Of a stretch of 57,843 nt of DNA, positions 17,777 to 25,543 are shown in pieces. Below the pieces are notes generated by a model that saw only the letters and a program-made list of their open reading frames with translations, did no database searches and was not told where the DNA came from. Made by a program: the position numbers and the translations under genes. Origin of the DNA: Modestobacter excelsi (GTDB taxonomy: Bacteria; Actinomycetota; Actinomycetes; Mycobacteriales; Geodermatophilaceae); NCBI RefSeq assembly GCF_005930495.1, contig NZ_SJEX01000021.1, positions 1-57,843 of the forward strand, given 5' to 3'. The first letter of the stretch is position 1. Each line of letters begins with the position of its first letter.

Positions 17777-17896
17777 GTGGTCATGGAGGTCCTCGGCCAC
17801 TCGCAGATGCGGACCACCACCGACACCGACAGCCATGTCATGCCCGCGCTGGGCAAGGACGCGGCCGACCGGATGGGGCGGGCGCTGTGGGACTGA
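17777..17896 (+). pseudogene. tyrosine integrase, C-terminal fragment (copy 1)
   Basis: Thirty-nine codons encode VVMEVLGHSQMRTTTDTDSH, then VMPALGKDAADRMGRALWD and a stop. This is clearly homologous to the end of the intact integrase at 37139 (VVMELLGHSQMRTTMDIYSH). The catalytic Tyr position is Asp here, so the copy is dead twice over. It is followed 88 bp later by the first copy of the tRNA-Ala 3' end repeat, the same arrangement as the intact integrase and its attachment site. Confidence 0.85.
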
Positions 17897-17984
17897 CGGG
17901 GCACCGCTTTGGCGCCACTCGCCACCACGCTGGCACCAGAAACGAGTCAGGCCGCTCTCCGGGATGGAGAACGGCCTGCTCAAC

Positions 17985-18030
17985 GGGGTGGAGCTGAGGG
18001 GACTCGAACCCCTGACCCCCACACTGCCAG
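17985..18030 (+). repeat. attachment-site repeat 1 (tRNA-Ala 3' end)
   Basis: 46 bp identical to 38361-38406, which is the 3' half of the intact tRNA-Ala(GGC) on the minus strand plus flank (core GACTCGAACCCCTGACC). It ends exactly at CTGCCAG, where the tRNA anticodon loop would continue, then diverges. It is in direct orientation with copies 2 and 3. Upstream sits the same hairpin (CAGGCCG to CGGCCTG) as at copies 2 and 3. This is an att scar of an older island. Confidence 0.9.
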
Positions 18031-18529
18031 GCCGACCTGACGGCGTTCGCCGACGTTCGCGGATGTCCGGAAGGGCCTGGTGAGCAGGGAGTTCACCGCT
18101 TGGCCGAACGACGGCGAACGAGCGCGAACCAAGATCGATCTGACCCAACTGCAACCAGAACTGCAACCAGATACGCCACTCCCTAGCTCGGCTCAGAATC
18201 CTGACAGCAGTCGCCGGTGGAGCGTCGTGGGGATGCTCGACGGCCGCGGGCATCGCGCCCGATGGAGTGATCTCAACGGCTGCTTGGACCGACGCCGAGG
18301 TGTCGTTTCGTGGGTCGAGACTGGCGGCAGCGTTGACAGCAGCCTCACGAGCAGGACGCCGAACGCAGCGGGCGCGGCCATGAACAGAGCGGTTGCCTCT
18401 GCCAGGGCTGTGACGGCGGCCCCTAGGTCCACCCAGCGAACTCCGCGGCGAGGAGCGCGACGCTGCGCTTCCTCTGGGCACTCACCGGCGAGTGCTAGTG
18501 GTGAGAGGTGGCGGACCTGCAGATTTGGG
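18031..18529. other. no gene recognised between att repeat 1 and the HxlR gene
   Basis: About 500 bp immediately inside the first repeat. The open frames here are Arg/Ser/Thr-rich and match nothing. The tract near 18140-18170 has a tandem AACTGCAACCAGA-type repeat that recurs upstream of repeat 3 (about 38293-38317), probably part of the integrase-attP arm region. Confidence 0.4.
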
Positions 18530-18916
18530 TCAGGTCGCCGTGGAGTTCTGCCCGGCGATGATGTCCTGTGCATTCTGGATGGCCCAGGCAGCGAGGGGAA
18601 CGAGCAGCGCGCTCAGCTCGTGGCCGCGGTCGGTCAGGCTGTAGTCCACGCGCGGCGGGATGATGGCCTGGGCCTGACGGCTCACGAGACCGTCTCGCTC
18701 GAGGGTCTTCAGGGTCTGAGCCAGCATCTTCTCGCTGATGCCGTCGGCACGCCGGCGGAGGGTGCTCCAGCGCTGCTCGCCCTCGGACAGGGCGATCAGT
18801 AGGAGAAGGCCCCACTTGCTCGTGACGTGTTCCAGCACTGTCCGACTGGGGCAGCCCGCCAGGAAGACGTCGTCGGTGGCGATCACGGGGGTCGCGGAAG
18901 AAGTACTAACTGCCAT
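18530..18916 (-). CDS. HxlR family redox-type repressor (QorR-like)
   Basis: 128 residues. Cys22 in LAGCPSRTVLEHVTSKWGLLLL is at the position of the conserved redox-sensing Cys of the YodB/QorR/HypR group. The winged helix has RRRADGISEKMLAQTLKTLERDGLV and the wing PPRVDYSLTDRG. It is divergently transcribed from a QorB-like NAD(P)H quinone reductase gene, the arrangement of Corynebacterium qorR/qor2. By analogy it would release DNA when its Cys is oxidised by quinones or diamide. Confidence 0.9.
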   Translation of the reverse strand: MAVSTSSATPVIATDDVFLAGCPSRTVLEHVTSKWGLLLLIALSEGEQRWSTLRRRADGISEKMLAQTLKTLERDGLVSRQAQAIIPPRVDYSLTDRGHELSALLVPLAAWAIQNAQDIIAGQNSTAT

Positions 18917-18947
18917 GCATGCACCTTACTTCAAGGTGCGTACTAAC
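18903..18947. promoter_or_regulatory. HxlR operator candidates in the divergent promoter
   Basis: The 101-bp intergenic region holds a perfect inverted repeat GCACCTT (18921-18927) and AAGGTGC (18933-18939), flanked by two direct copies of GTACTAAC (18903-18910 and 18940-18947). The first GTACTAAC overlaps the regulator start codon. Symmetric sites in this position are expected for a dimeric HxlR regulator that controls both genes. Confidence 0.6.
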
Positions 18948-19017
18948 TCTCGGGAAGCAAGTCGTGGGCGCAGAGATTGTGACCAGTGACCACGTACGAA
19001 CCTCGAGAGGAAAAACC

Positions 19018-19884
19018 ATGAGCATCGTCATCACCGGCGCGACCGGCAAGCTCGGCCGCCACGTCCTTCAGGTGCTGCTGGAGCGCAACGTCCCCGCGGA
19101 AGAGATCGTCGCCGCAGGCCGCTCCATCGAGAAGCTCGAGGACTTCGCCGCCCAGGGAGTCCGGGTCACCGCGATGGACTACGACGACCCGGCCTCCGTC
19201 GCCGCGGCCCTCGCCGGTGCCAGCAAGGTCCTCCTGATCGCCAGCTCCGAGGTGGGCAAGGATCGGCCGGGTCAGCACCGCACCGTGATCGAGGCCGCGA
19301 AGGCGGAGGGCGTCGAGTTGCTCGCGTACACCAGCAACGCGAACGCAGACATCAATGCGACGGTGCTGGGAAAGGACCACAAGGCGACCGAGGCGATCCT
19401 TGCGGACGCCGGAGTCCCTTACACCCTTCTGCGCAACGGCTACTACTTCGAGAACTGGACCGATCAGATCCAGGGAACCCTCGCTCAGGGTGCGCTTGTG
19501 GGTAGCGGCGGCGATGGCCGGGTCAACGCGGCCACCCGCCGTGACTTCGCGGAGGCCGCCGTGGCCGTCCTGCTCGGCGAGGACCAGGCGGGCAAGGTCT
19601 ACGAGCTCGGCGGCGACGTCGCTTTCACGCTGACCGACTTCGCTGCGGAGATCACGGCCGTCACCGGCACCACCGTCGTCTACAACGACCTCCCCGCCGA
19701 GGAGTACGTGGCCCTGTTGACCTCGTTCGGCCTCCCGGAGGCCTTCGCGGGGATCCTGGCGGACTCGGATCAAGGACTCGCCCGCGGCGACCTCCTGGTC
19801 GAGGGCGATGACCTCCGCACGCTCATCGGACGACCGACCACCACCCCGGCAGACGCCGTGCGCACGGCCGTCGCCGCCTCGTAG
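19018..19884 (+). CDS. NAD(P)H:quinone oxidoreductase, NmrA/QorB-like
   Basis: 288 residues; the ATG at 19018 follows AGAGGAAAAACC. Opens with the NAD(P)-binding MSIVITGATGKLGRHVLQVL, then VLLIASSEVGKDRPGQHRTV and the substrate-side PYTLLRNGYYFENW, all typical of atypical SDRs of the QorB/QOR2 type (about 285 residues). Such enzymes reduce quinones with NADPH. The divergent HxlR gene is its probable repressor. It lies inside the second, short island segment between att repeats 1 and 2. Confidence 0.9.
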   Translation: MSIVITGATGKLGRHVLQVLLERNVPAEEIVAAGRSIEKLEDFAAQGVRVTAMDYDDPASVAAALAGASKVLLIASSEVGKDRPGQHRTVIEAAKAEGVELLAYTSNANADINATVLGKDHKATEAILADAGVPYTLLRNGYYFENWTDQIQGTLAQGALVGSGGDGRVNAATRRDFAEAAVAVLLGEDQAGKVYELGGDVAFTLTDFAAEITAVTGTTVVYNDLPAEEYVALLTSFGLPEAFAGILADSDQGLARGDLLVEGDDLRTLIGRPTTTPADAVRTAVAAS

Positions 19885-19885
19885 C

Positions 19886-20230
19886 GTGGACATCGCTGTC
19901 ATCGGCGCCTCTGCCGGCGTCGGAATCACGACCGTGCACGCCGCGCTGGCCCGCGGACGCAGGTTGAGCGCCCTGTAGCGATCGGTCGACGCGTAGTCGA
20001 CCGGCGAGGACCTGACCGTCGTGTAGGGCACCCCAGATCAGCGGACGACGTCCGCCGAGGGACCGTCGATGCGGACGCCGTTCTCATCACCCTCGATATA
20101 AGAAAGCTCGGTGCGACGACGCTGTTCAGCGACACGGCGTCCGCTCTTGGAGGCGATGGCAAGGCGAGAAGAACCAGTGGTCGTGGTGACCGGGTTTGGG
20201 GCTGGCGACAGCGGTTCGTCCTGCCCATTG
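19886..20230 (+). pseudogene. decayed NAD(P)-binding oxidoreductase
   Basis: A GTG 1 bp after the quinone reductase stop begins VDIAVIGASAGVGITTVHAA (Rossmann motif) but stops after 30 codons. Further coherent pieces follow in shifting frames: RSVDA, DADAVLITL, then GATTLFSDTASAL and finally EPVVVVTGFGAGDSG. Together these are in the right order for an atypical SDR of about 210 residues. At least two stops and two frameshifts interrupt it, so it is a genuine pseudogene. It was presumably co-transcribed with the quinone reductase. Confidence 0.75.
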
Positions 20231-20403
20231 CCCGTTCCTAGCGGCCGACGTCTTGGCGGCGCGCCGACGGTCCGGACGCGAGAAGCGGGAGGGGGGACGG
20301 CGATCGATCGCCGCCCCCTCTCCCGTTGTTCTGCCGCGGGACTCGAAACGAACCCACGGGGGCTCGTGACCGCGCGGGGGGTCGGTCTCGTGTTGTCCCG
20401 GCG

Positions 20404-20519
20404 ATGGCCCGCGAAGCCGCCGACCGGATGAGCGCCCTGCTGCTGCCAGGCGAGGGTGGGCAAACTGCGACCAGAGACGACTCAGGCCGCTCTCGCAAAG
20501 GAGAACGGCCTGGTCATTC
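20404..20519 (+). pseudogene. tyrosine integrase, extreme 3' remnant (copy 2)
   Basis: From 20404 the sequence MAREAADRMSALLLPG and the following 70 bp are nearly identical to the end of the intact integrase (38236-38360), including the hairpin CAGGCCG to CGGCCTG. Everything upstream of the MAREAADRM codons is lost; there is no catalytic residue. It marks the end of a second, deleted island. Confidence 0.85.
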
Positions 20520-20564
20520 GGGTGGAGCTGAGGGGACTCGAACCCCTGAGCCACACACTGCCAG
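20520..20564 (+). repeat. attachment-site repeat 2 (variant tRNA-Ala 3' end)
   Basis: 45-bp direct repeat of the tRNA-Ala(GGC) 3' end, aligned with 17985-18030 and 38361-38406 with two mismatches (CTGAGCCAC versus CTGACCCCC). It again stops matching after CTGCCAG. The two changes fall in the variable-loop/anticodon-stem side, so this att may come from an element carrying its own tRNA variant. Confidence 0.88.
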
Positions 20565-21105
20565 GGCGGCTTGAGGGGGTTCGGAGGCGTTCGTCGAAAT
20601 GCATATCCGCAGCTCAGGCGCCCGCGGAAACTATGGCGAACCCTCTCGAACAGCCCTGAACGACGCGCGTTGGCCACCAGCGTGGCACCACGACGGCCGC
20701 CTGACGCGACGGTTTGAGGCGTGCACTTAGCGTCGCGGAGCGGGGCGGGCTGGGCCGCATCGGCCGGAGAACCCTCCGGCCGATGCGTTGTCGGAGCCGC
20801 AATTCGCCCCCAACCAGCGGTTCAACATCATCCGCTCACTGCCGGTGCGGCTGACTGTCGCGTGAGGTCCCGGCGGGCACCAGGTGGTCTCCTCCGCGCC
20901 CGGTACCTGCCGCAGCCCACGCGCTGCTCGCACACTCACAGCCCAGGACCACCTGGCGCGAGGCACCAGTCCCAACGAGCCACCTGGAGGACCCAGAGAG
21001 TCGGATGGACAGGACCGGGCAGAACTGCGGGAGCCTGCGTAGTCGTGCGGGCTATCTGTCAGAGCCACCGCGCGTGACCGGCGGCAGAAATGTTGGCGGT
21101 ACGGC
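20565..21105. other. no gene recognised inside att repeat 2
   Basis: About 540 bp between the second att repeat and the hydrolase stop. Frames on both strands are short and Arg-rich. I see no tRNA, strong hairpin or gene relic that I can name. It is the left edge of the youngest island. Confidence 0.4.
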
Positions 21106-21915
21106 TCATGCCAGCGCGTCTTTCGAACCGAAAGCAAAGGTGATCACGTCGGCGACGAGCCGGTCCCCCTCCTCGAAGGTGAGCATGTGACCGGAGTGCT
21201 CGTACACCTCGAAGCGGGCCCCGGGGATGCCTCGGGCGAGCTCTTCGCCGGCTTCGGGCGGGTTGAGGCCGTCAGCGCGTCCAGAGATGACGAGCGTCGG
21301 CGCCGCGATCGCGGCCAGGTGCGGGCGCAGGTCGAACCCAGCCAGGGATGCCTCGACTGCGGCGCGCTCCTCGGCACTGAGTAGAACCTGATCCTGCAGT
21401 GTTGAGTTCAGGATCTCCTCGCGTCGCTGCGGGGAGGTGGCCGGTGACCACAGTGCGCCGGCCATGAACGTGAGCATCTCCTCCGGAGCTGCGGTGACGA
21501 GGTCGAAGCCCTTCCGCTGGGCGTACGCCGCCACCGACGACGTCGTGCCGTGGGCTTTGGGGACGATGAGCAGCAGTCGTGAGGTTCGGGAGGGGTCCAG
21601 GATGGCCGCCTGGGCAGCGATGTAGGAGCCCATGGAGACCCCCATCAGCGTTGCCGACTCGTAGCCGAGGGCAGCGACCAGCTCGTTGAGGGTCCGGCCC
21701 TGGTCAGCGAGGCTGAACTGACTGGGGTGTGCGGAGTGACCGTGGCCGAGCATGTCGGGGGCGATGACGCGGAAGCGGGCCGCCAGTGCGGTGGCCAGCG
21801 ACTGCACCGCCGACGAGTCGCTGTAGAGGCCGTGGACCAGGAAAAGCGGCGGGTTTCCCCCCTCGCCGAACTCCCGGTAGAAGACCGACGAACCGTTGAT
21901 CTCGACTGTTGTCAC
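21106..21915 (-). CDS. alpha/beta hydrolase
   Basis: 269 residues from a GTG at 21915 preceded by GGAGGGGATCGCGC; a longer open frame upstream lacks protein character. It has FLVHGLYSDSS (oxyanion loop), PDMLGHGHSAHP, the nucleophile elbow LMGVSMGSYIAAQ, an Asp in ISGRADGLNPP and His in EHSGHMLTFE. This is the classical epoxide hydrolase/haloperoxidase-like layout, but without distinguishing cap residues the substrate cannot be given. It is the first gene of island cargo. Confidence 0.87.
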   Translation of the reverse strand: MTTVEINGSSVFYREFGEGGNPPLFLVHGLYSDSSAVQSLATALAARFRVIAPDMLGHGHSAHPSQFSLADQGRTLNELVAALGYESATLMGVSMGSYIAAQAAILDPSRTSRLLLIVPKAHGTTSSVAAYAQRKGFDLVTAAPEEMLTFMAGALWSPATSPQRREEILNSTLQDQVLLSAEERAAVEASLAGFDLRPHLAAIAAPTLVISGRADGLNPPEAGEELARGIPGARFEVYEHSGHMLTFEEGDRLVADVITFAFGSKDALA

Positions 21916-22107
21916 GCGCGATCCCCTCCGATGGACGTAACGGCGCACCGTCCGTGGTTCTGGGGTGCATCCAGAATGAACCAAGCGTCGATCTGTGGAC
22001 CAGCAAGCCCGCACCACGCCGGGGCCGGCCGTCTGCGCTGCTTTGGACTCAGCGGTCGGGTTGGCCTTCGATCGAGATGCCCGACCGCCCCGTCCCCCGT
22101 TGTCAGG

Positions 22108-22932
22108 TCAGGACGTGACGAACTGAGCGCTGGTGTCCCAGAGCTTGGTCGCCAGCGCTGGGTCGTGGGCCAGGTCGTTCGTCTTAGCGATCTTCTTCTT
22201 CTCGTAGTACTCACCCGACGTCCAGGTGGTGCCAGGGGTGCCTTCGGCGAGCCAGGTTAGTGCCCTGCCTCCTTCGTCCGCGCTGATGAGGAGCAGGTGC
22301 TTGAGCGGGGTGTTGTAGATAAAGCGCATGCCGCTGGTGGTGTCGCTGGCGAAGCTGGTAGCGACGTTGCCGGGGTGGAAGGCGACGGTGGAGATGCCCT
22401 GGTGGTGGTAGCGACGGTGGAGCTCTTTGGTGAACAGGATGTTCTCCAGCTTGGCGTCGCCGTAGGCCCGGGTGGGCGTGTAGTTCTTCTCGTTCCCCAG
22501 GTCGTCGAGGTCGAGCTTGCTGAAGGACCGGGCAGCGACGCTGGAGGTCTGGATGACAGTGGCTGAGCTGCTGATGAGGGTGGGCAGCAACAGGTTCGTG
22601 AGCAGGAACGGCGCGAGGTGGTTGACCTGGAAGGTCTTCTCGAACCCGTCCGTGGTGACCTCGCGGTCGCCCATGATCCCGCCGGCGTTGTTCGCCAGGA
22701 CGTCGATGCGCGGGTAGGCCTTCAGGAGCTTGTCGGCGAGGTCTCGGACCTGCGCGAGCTCACTGAAGTCAGCGATGTAGGAGTCGGCCTTCAACTCCCC
22801 CGCGATGGCCTCGGTCTTGGCCTTCGACCGGCCGACGATCACGACCTTCTCGCCCGCAGCCGTCAGCTGGCGGGCTGAGGCAGCACCGATGCCGTCGCTG
22901 GCGCCGGTGATGATGATCGTTCTGTTGCTCAT
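22108..22932 (-). CDS. SDR family NAD(P)-dependent oxidoreductase
   Basis: 274 residues; AGCGAGGACATC precedes the ATG at 22932. It shows TIIITGASDGIGAASARQL, VLANNAGGIMG, the Ser of QTSSVAARS, and the active-site Tyr and Lys in RAYGDAKLENI (YxxxK). The layout resembles retinol-dehydrogenase/WWOX-like SDRs of about 275-300 residues. It is followed on the same strand by the hydrolase gene after about 190 bp. Substrate unknown. Confidence 0.87.
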   Translation of the reverse strand: MSNRTIIITGASDGIGAASARQLTAAGEKVVIVGRSKAKTEAIAGELKADSYIADFSELAQVRDLADKLLKAYPRIDVLANNAGGIMGDREVTTDGFEKTFQVNHLAPFLLTNLLLPTLISSSATVIQTSSVAARSFSKLDLDDLGNEKNYTPTRAYGDAKLENILFTKELHRRYHHQGISTVAFHPGNVATSFASDTTSGMRFIYNTPLKHLLLISADEGGRALTWLAEGTPGTTWTSGEYYEKKKIAKTNDLAHDPALATKLWDTSAQFVTS

Positions 22933-23091
22933 GATGTCCTCGCTCGGTTCGTCTGATGGGGAGGGTGTGCTGCCTTGGTGGATCGCGTCCGATCCAGCGA
23001 CTGGCCGGTCGGTTTCTGCGACCGTGTGATGCCGCGGGTCGCAGACGGCCTGGGTGATGGGACGATGACGATCACCGCTGGATGGCCCTGC

Positions 23092-23706
23092 CTAGCGGTC
23101 GAAGGTCCACAGCTCTGTCATGGCCCGGTCGAGCAGTCCGTCCAGCGGTTGGTCACTGAACTGGGTGGCGGTCCGGCGGGCTGCTGCCATGCAGGCGAAG
23201 GCCGCGCCCACGATGGCTTCGGGTGCGGGGTCGGTGCTGGCCCGAGGGCGGCCGGCCTGCGCCTCGCGGTTTCGGACGATGGTGGCGATGCCGGTCTGGA
23301 TCTGGTCCAGGCGCTGCAGGTAGGCGGCGTTGAGGGCGGGACTGGTGGACACGATGCGCTCCATCTCCTCCATCCGGGCGCTGTTGTCCCTATCCCCGGT
23401 ATAGGTGACGACGTCGTCGAACATGCGTCGCAGTGCGGTCCACACGGGCTCCTCGGCCGGCCGGGCGGCGAGGCTGGCCTGCAGCTGCTCCCCCAGGAGG
23501 TCGTACTTCCCCAGCACGAGGTCTTCCTTGGAGGCGAAGTAGCGGAAGAAGCTGCGCTTGCTCAGGCCGGCCGCCTCGGTGATCGAGTCGACGGTCGTCG
23601 CCTCGTACCCGTGCTCGACGAACAGCCGCTGCGCCACGTCGACCAGCTCGGCCTGGACGGCGCGACGCGTGCGTTCCCGCAGCGACAGGTGCAGGTCTTC
23701 GGCCAT
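23092..23706 (-). CDS. TetR family transcriptional regulator
   Basis: 204 residues from the ATG at 23706; the frame is open further upstream but reads across the divergent promoter. The N-terminal HTH is classical: AELVDVAQRLFVEHGYEATT, then ITEAAGLSKRSFFRYFASKEDL. The C-terminal ligand domain is divergent. It is transcribed away from an SDR gene with a palindrome between them, so it most likely represses that SDR gene and itself. Confidence 0.9.
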   Translation of the reverse strand: MAEDLHLSLRERTRRAVQAELVDVAQRLFVEHGYEATTVDSITEAAGLSKRSFFRYFASKEDLVLGKYDLLGEQLQASLAARPAEEPVWTALRRMFDDVVTYTGDRDNSARMEEMERIVSTSPALNAAYLQRLDQIQTGIATIVRNREAQAGRPRASTDPAPEAIVGAAFACMAAARRTATQFSDQPLDGLLDRAMTELWTFDR

Positions 23707-23731
23707 GGGTGCCAGCCTACACCCATACGCG

Positions 23732-23744
23732 CAAGTGGCACTTG
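23732..23744. promoter_or_regulatory. palindromic TetR operator candidate
   Basis: CAAGTG-G-CACTTG is a perfect 13-bp palindrome with a single central base, located 26 bp upstream of the TetR start and 65 bp upstream of the divergent SDR start. Position and symmetry fit a TetR dimer site covering the shared promoter. Confidence 0.65.
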
Positions 23745-23809
23745 GTGTCAGATTAGGCGTACGGTGCGAGCAGTCGTCAGAGGAGAGCTGACGTTGACAG
23801 AGGAGTGAC

Positions 23810-24643
23810 ATGTCCAAGGTCTGGTTCATCACCGGCGCTGGCCGCGGGTTCGGCTTCGAGTTCGCCAAGTCCGCCCTCGAGCGGGGCGACAAGGTCGCTG
23901 CTACGGCCCGGGACACCGCCGCGCTCGACGGGCTGCTGTCGGCGCACGGCGACGCTGTGCTGCCCCTTCGGCTCGACGTCACGGACCGCGCCGCCGCGTT
24001 CGCCGCCGTCAAAGCGGCACACAAGGAGTTCGGGCGGCTCGACGTCGTGGTGAACAACGCCGGCTACGGCCTGTTCGGCGCGGTCGAGGAGATCACCGAT
24101 AGCCAGCTCCGAGACCAGCTCGAGGTCAACCTGTTGGGAGTCCTCCACGTCACCCAGGCCGTGCTGCCGATCCTGCGGGAGCAGGGGGCCGGCCACATCA
24201 TCCAAATCTCGACCATCGGGGGTGTGGCTGCGTTCCCCAGCCTGGGCGGCTACCACGCCTCGAAGTGGGCCCTCGAAGGCCTGACGGAGTCCCTCGCCCA
24301 GGAGATCGCCGGCTTCGGCATCAAGGTCACCCTCGTCGAGCCCGGCGGCTACGCCACCGACTGGGGCGGCAGCAGCGCCACCCACGCGGTACCGCAGCCG
24401 CAGTACGACGGCCTCCGCGCCGCGATGGCCGAGCAGCGCAGGAACCCGGCCCCGGGCTCGATCGGTGACCCGGTCGCTGCGGGCCAAGCGATCCTCAAGC
24501 TCGCCGACGCCGAGCAGCCCCCGCTGCGGGTCTTCTTCGGCAGCTTCCCCACCCAGATCGCCCCGCACATCTACCAGCAGCGCCTGCAGACCTGGGAGCA
24601 GTGGAAGTGGCTGTCCGACGAAGCCAACGGCGCCCAGCAGTAA
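23810..24643 (+). CDS. SDR family oxidoreductase
   Basis: 277 residues; GAGGAGTGAC precedes the ATG. It has VWFITGAGRGFGFEFAKSAL, VVNNAGYGLFG, ISTIGGVAAFPSLGGYHASKW (Ser and the YxxxK pair) and the following LVEPGGYATDW. This belongs to the classical SDR subgroup often annotated as SDR/oxidoreductase next to TetR regulators. The divergent TetR gene and the palindrome suggest ligand-controlled expression. Substrate unknown. Confidence 0.9.
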   Translation: MSKVWFITGAGRGFGFEFAKSALERGDKVAATARDTAALDGLLSAHGDAVLPLRLDVTDRAAAFAAVKAAHKEFGRLDVVVNNAGYGLFGAVEEITDSQLRDQLEVNLLGVLHVTQAVLPILREQGAGHIIQISTIGGVAAFPSLGGYHASKWALEGLTESLAQEIAGFGIKVTLVEPGGYATDWGGSSATHAVPQPQYDGLRAAMAEQRRNPAPGSIGDPVAAGQAILKLADAEQPPLRVFFGSFPTQIAPHIYQQRLQTWEQWKWLSDEANGAQQ

Positions 24644-24846
24644 CTCCCCCGCCCGTCCACGACCCATCGGCCAGACCCGCAAGTCTGGGCCCCTGGTCTT
24701 CCTGCGAACAGGACCCCATGAAATGACACCGACCGACCCTGCTCCATCCATCCCGAGCGGCACCGTGACCGGCGGCTCCGGACCGGAGCTCACCCGCAGG
24801 GCGGCGGCCCCGCTGACCGCAGCGCTGCGGCGGGGGTGAACTGAAC

Positions 24847-25206
24847 ATGGATGTCCTGCGGATCGTGCTCAGCGTCGTCCTGGCGCTGCTGCTGCTCAGC
24901 ACCGGAGGCGGCAAGCTGGCAGGCATCAAGTCCTCACTGCAGATCCGCGACAGCCTGCACCTCGGCGCCGGACAGTGGAAGGCGATCGGCGCAGCCGAGA
25001 TCCTCGTCGTGATCGGGCTGGTGGTGGGCATCTGGGTGCCGGCGCTCGGCCTGGCGGCCACCATCGGCGTGATCGTCCTGATGGTGGGCGCGATCGCCGT
25101 CCGGGTCCGCGCAGGGGGAGAGCAGCGATCCCGGGGTGTCCCCGCCGACGCCGTCGTCCTCGCCGTCGGGATCGTCGCCGCCATCGCCAGCGCGGCCAGC
25201 CTCTGA
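24847..25206 (+). CDS. DoxX-like four-helix membrane protein
   Basis: 119 residues with four hydrophobic helices. The first has LRIVLSVVLALLLLSTGGGKLAG, followed by RDSLHLGAGQWKAIGAAEI, the usual DoxX/DoxD arrangement. DoxX proteins are membrane parts of redox complexes in some bacteria; for this small branch no role is proven. It follows the SDR gene by about 200 bp on the same strand and may share its control. Confidence 0.82.
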   Translation: MDVLRIVLSVVLALLLLSTGGGKLAGIKSSLQIRDSLHLGAGQWKAIGAAEILVVIGLVVGIWVPALGLAATIGVIVLMVGAIAVRVRAGGEQRSRGVPADAVVLAVGIVAAIASAASL

Positions 25207-25543
25207 GCCCCGGTCGGGCGCGGGCCGCCGCCAGCAAGCCAGCCTCAGCGCGGTCTGCGTGGTCCAGGAACCAGGCCGGCAACGACCGGGAGTTCTTAAT
25301 CCTGGCCTCTGCAGATGCGCAGGGCGGGCGACGTGCAGCCGCGGTGTCCCAGACCCACCGCGGTTTCGCCCGCGACACGCTCACACCACCACTCGTCCTG
25401 GCCTTCGCCCGCGGGTGGAAACTCATGAGTGTCGGACGGCGTCATCGACCCGATCGAGAGCGACCGCTGACGCTGTCGCTCACCGATGCAGCGGCGCCGG
25501 GGCGGTTCTTACCCCAGGCCGCGCCGACGAGAGGACGCTGGCA
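25207..25543. other. no gene recognised upstream of the GH43 gene
   Basis: 337 bp. The glycosidase frame stays open through most of it, but the predicted residues are Arg/Pro-rich and unlike the protein. One tract (about 25270-25430) reads fairly evenly in one plus-strand frame and might be gene debris. The promoter of the GH43 gene should be here; I cannot point to it. Confidence 0.4.
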
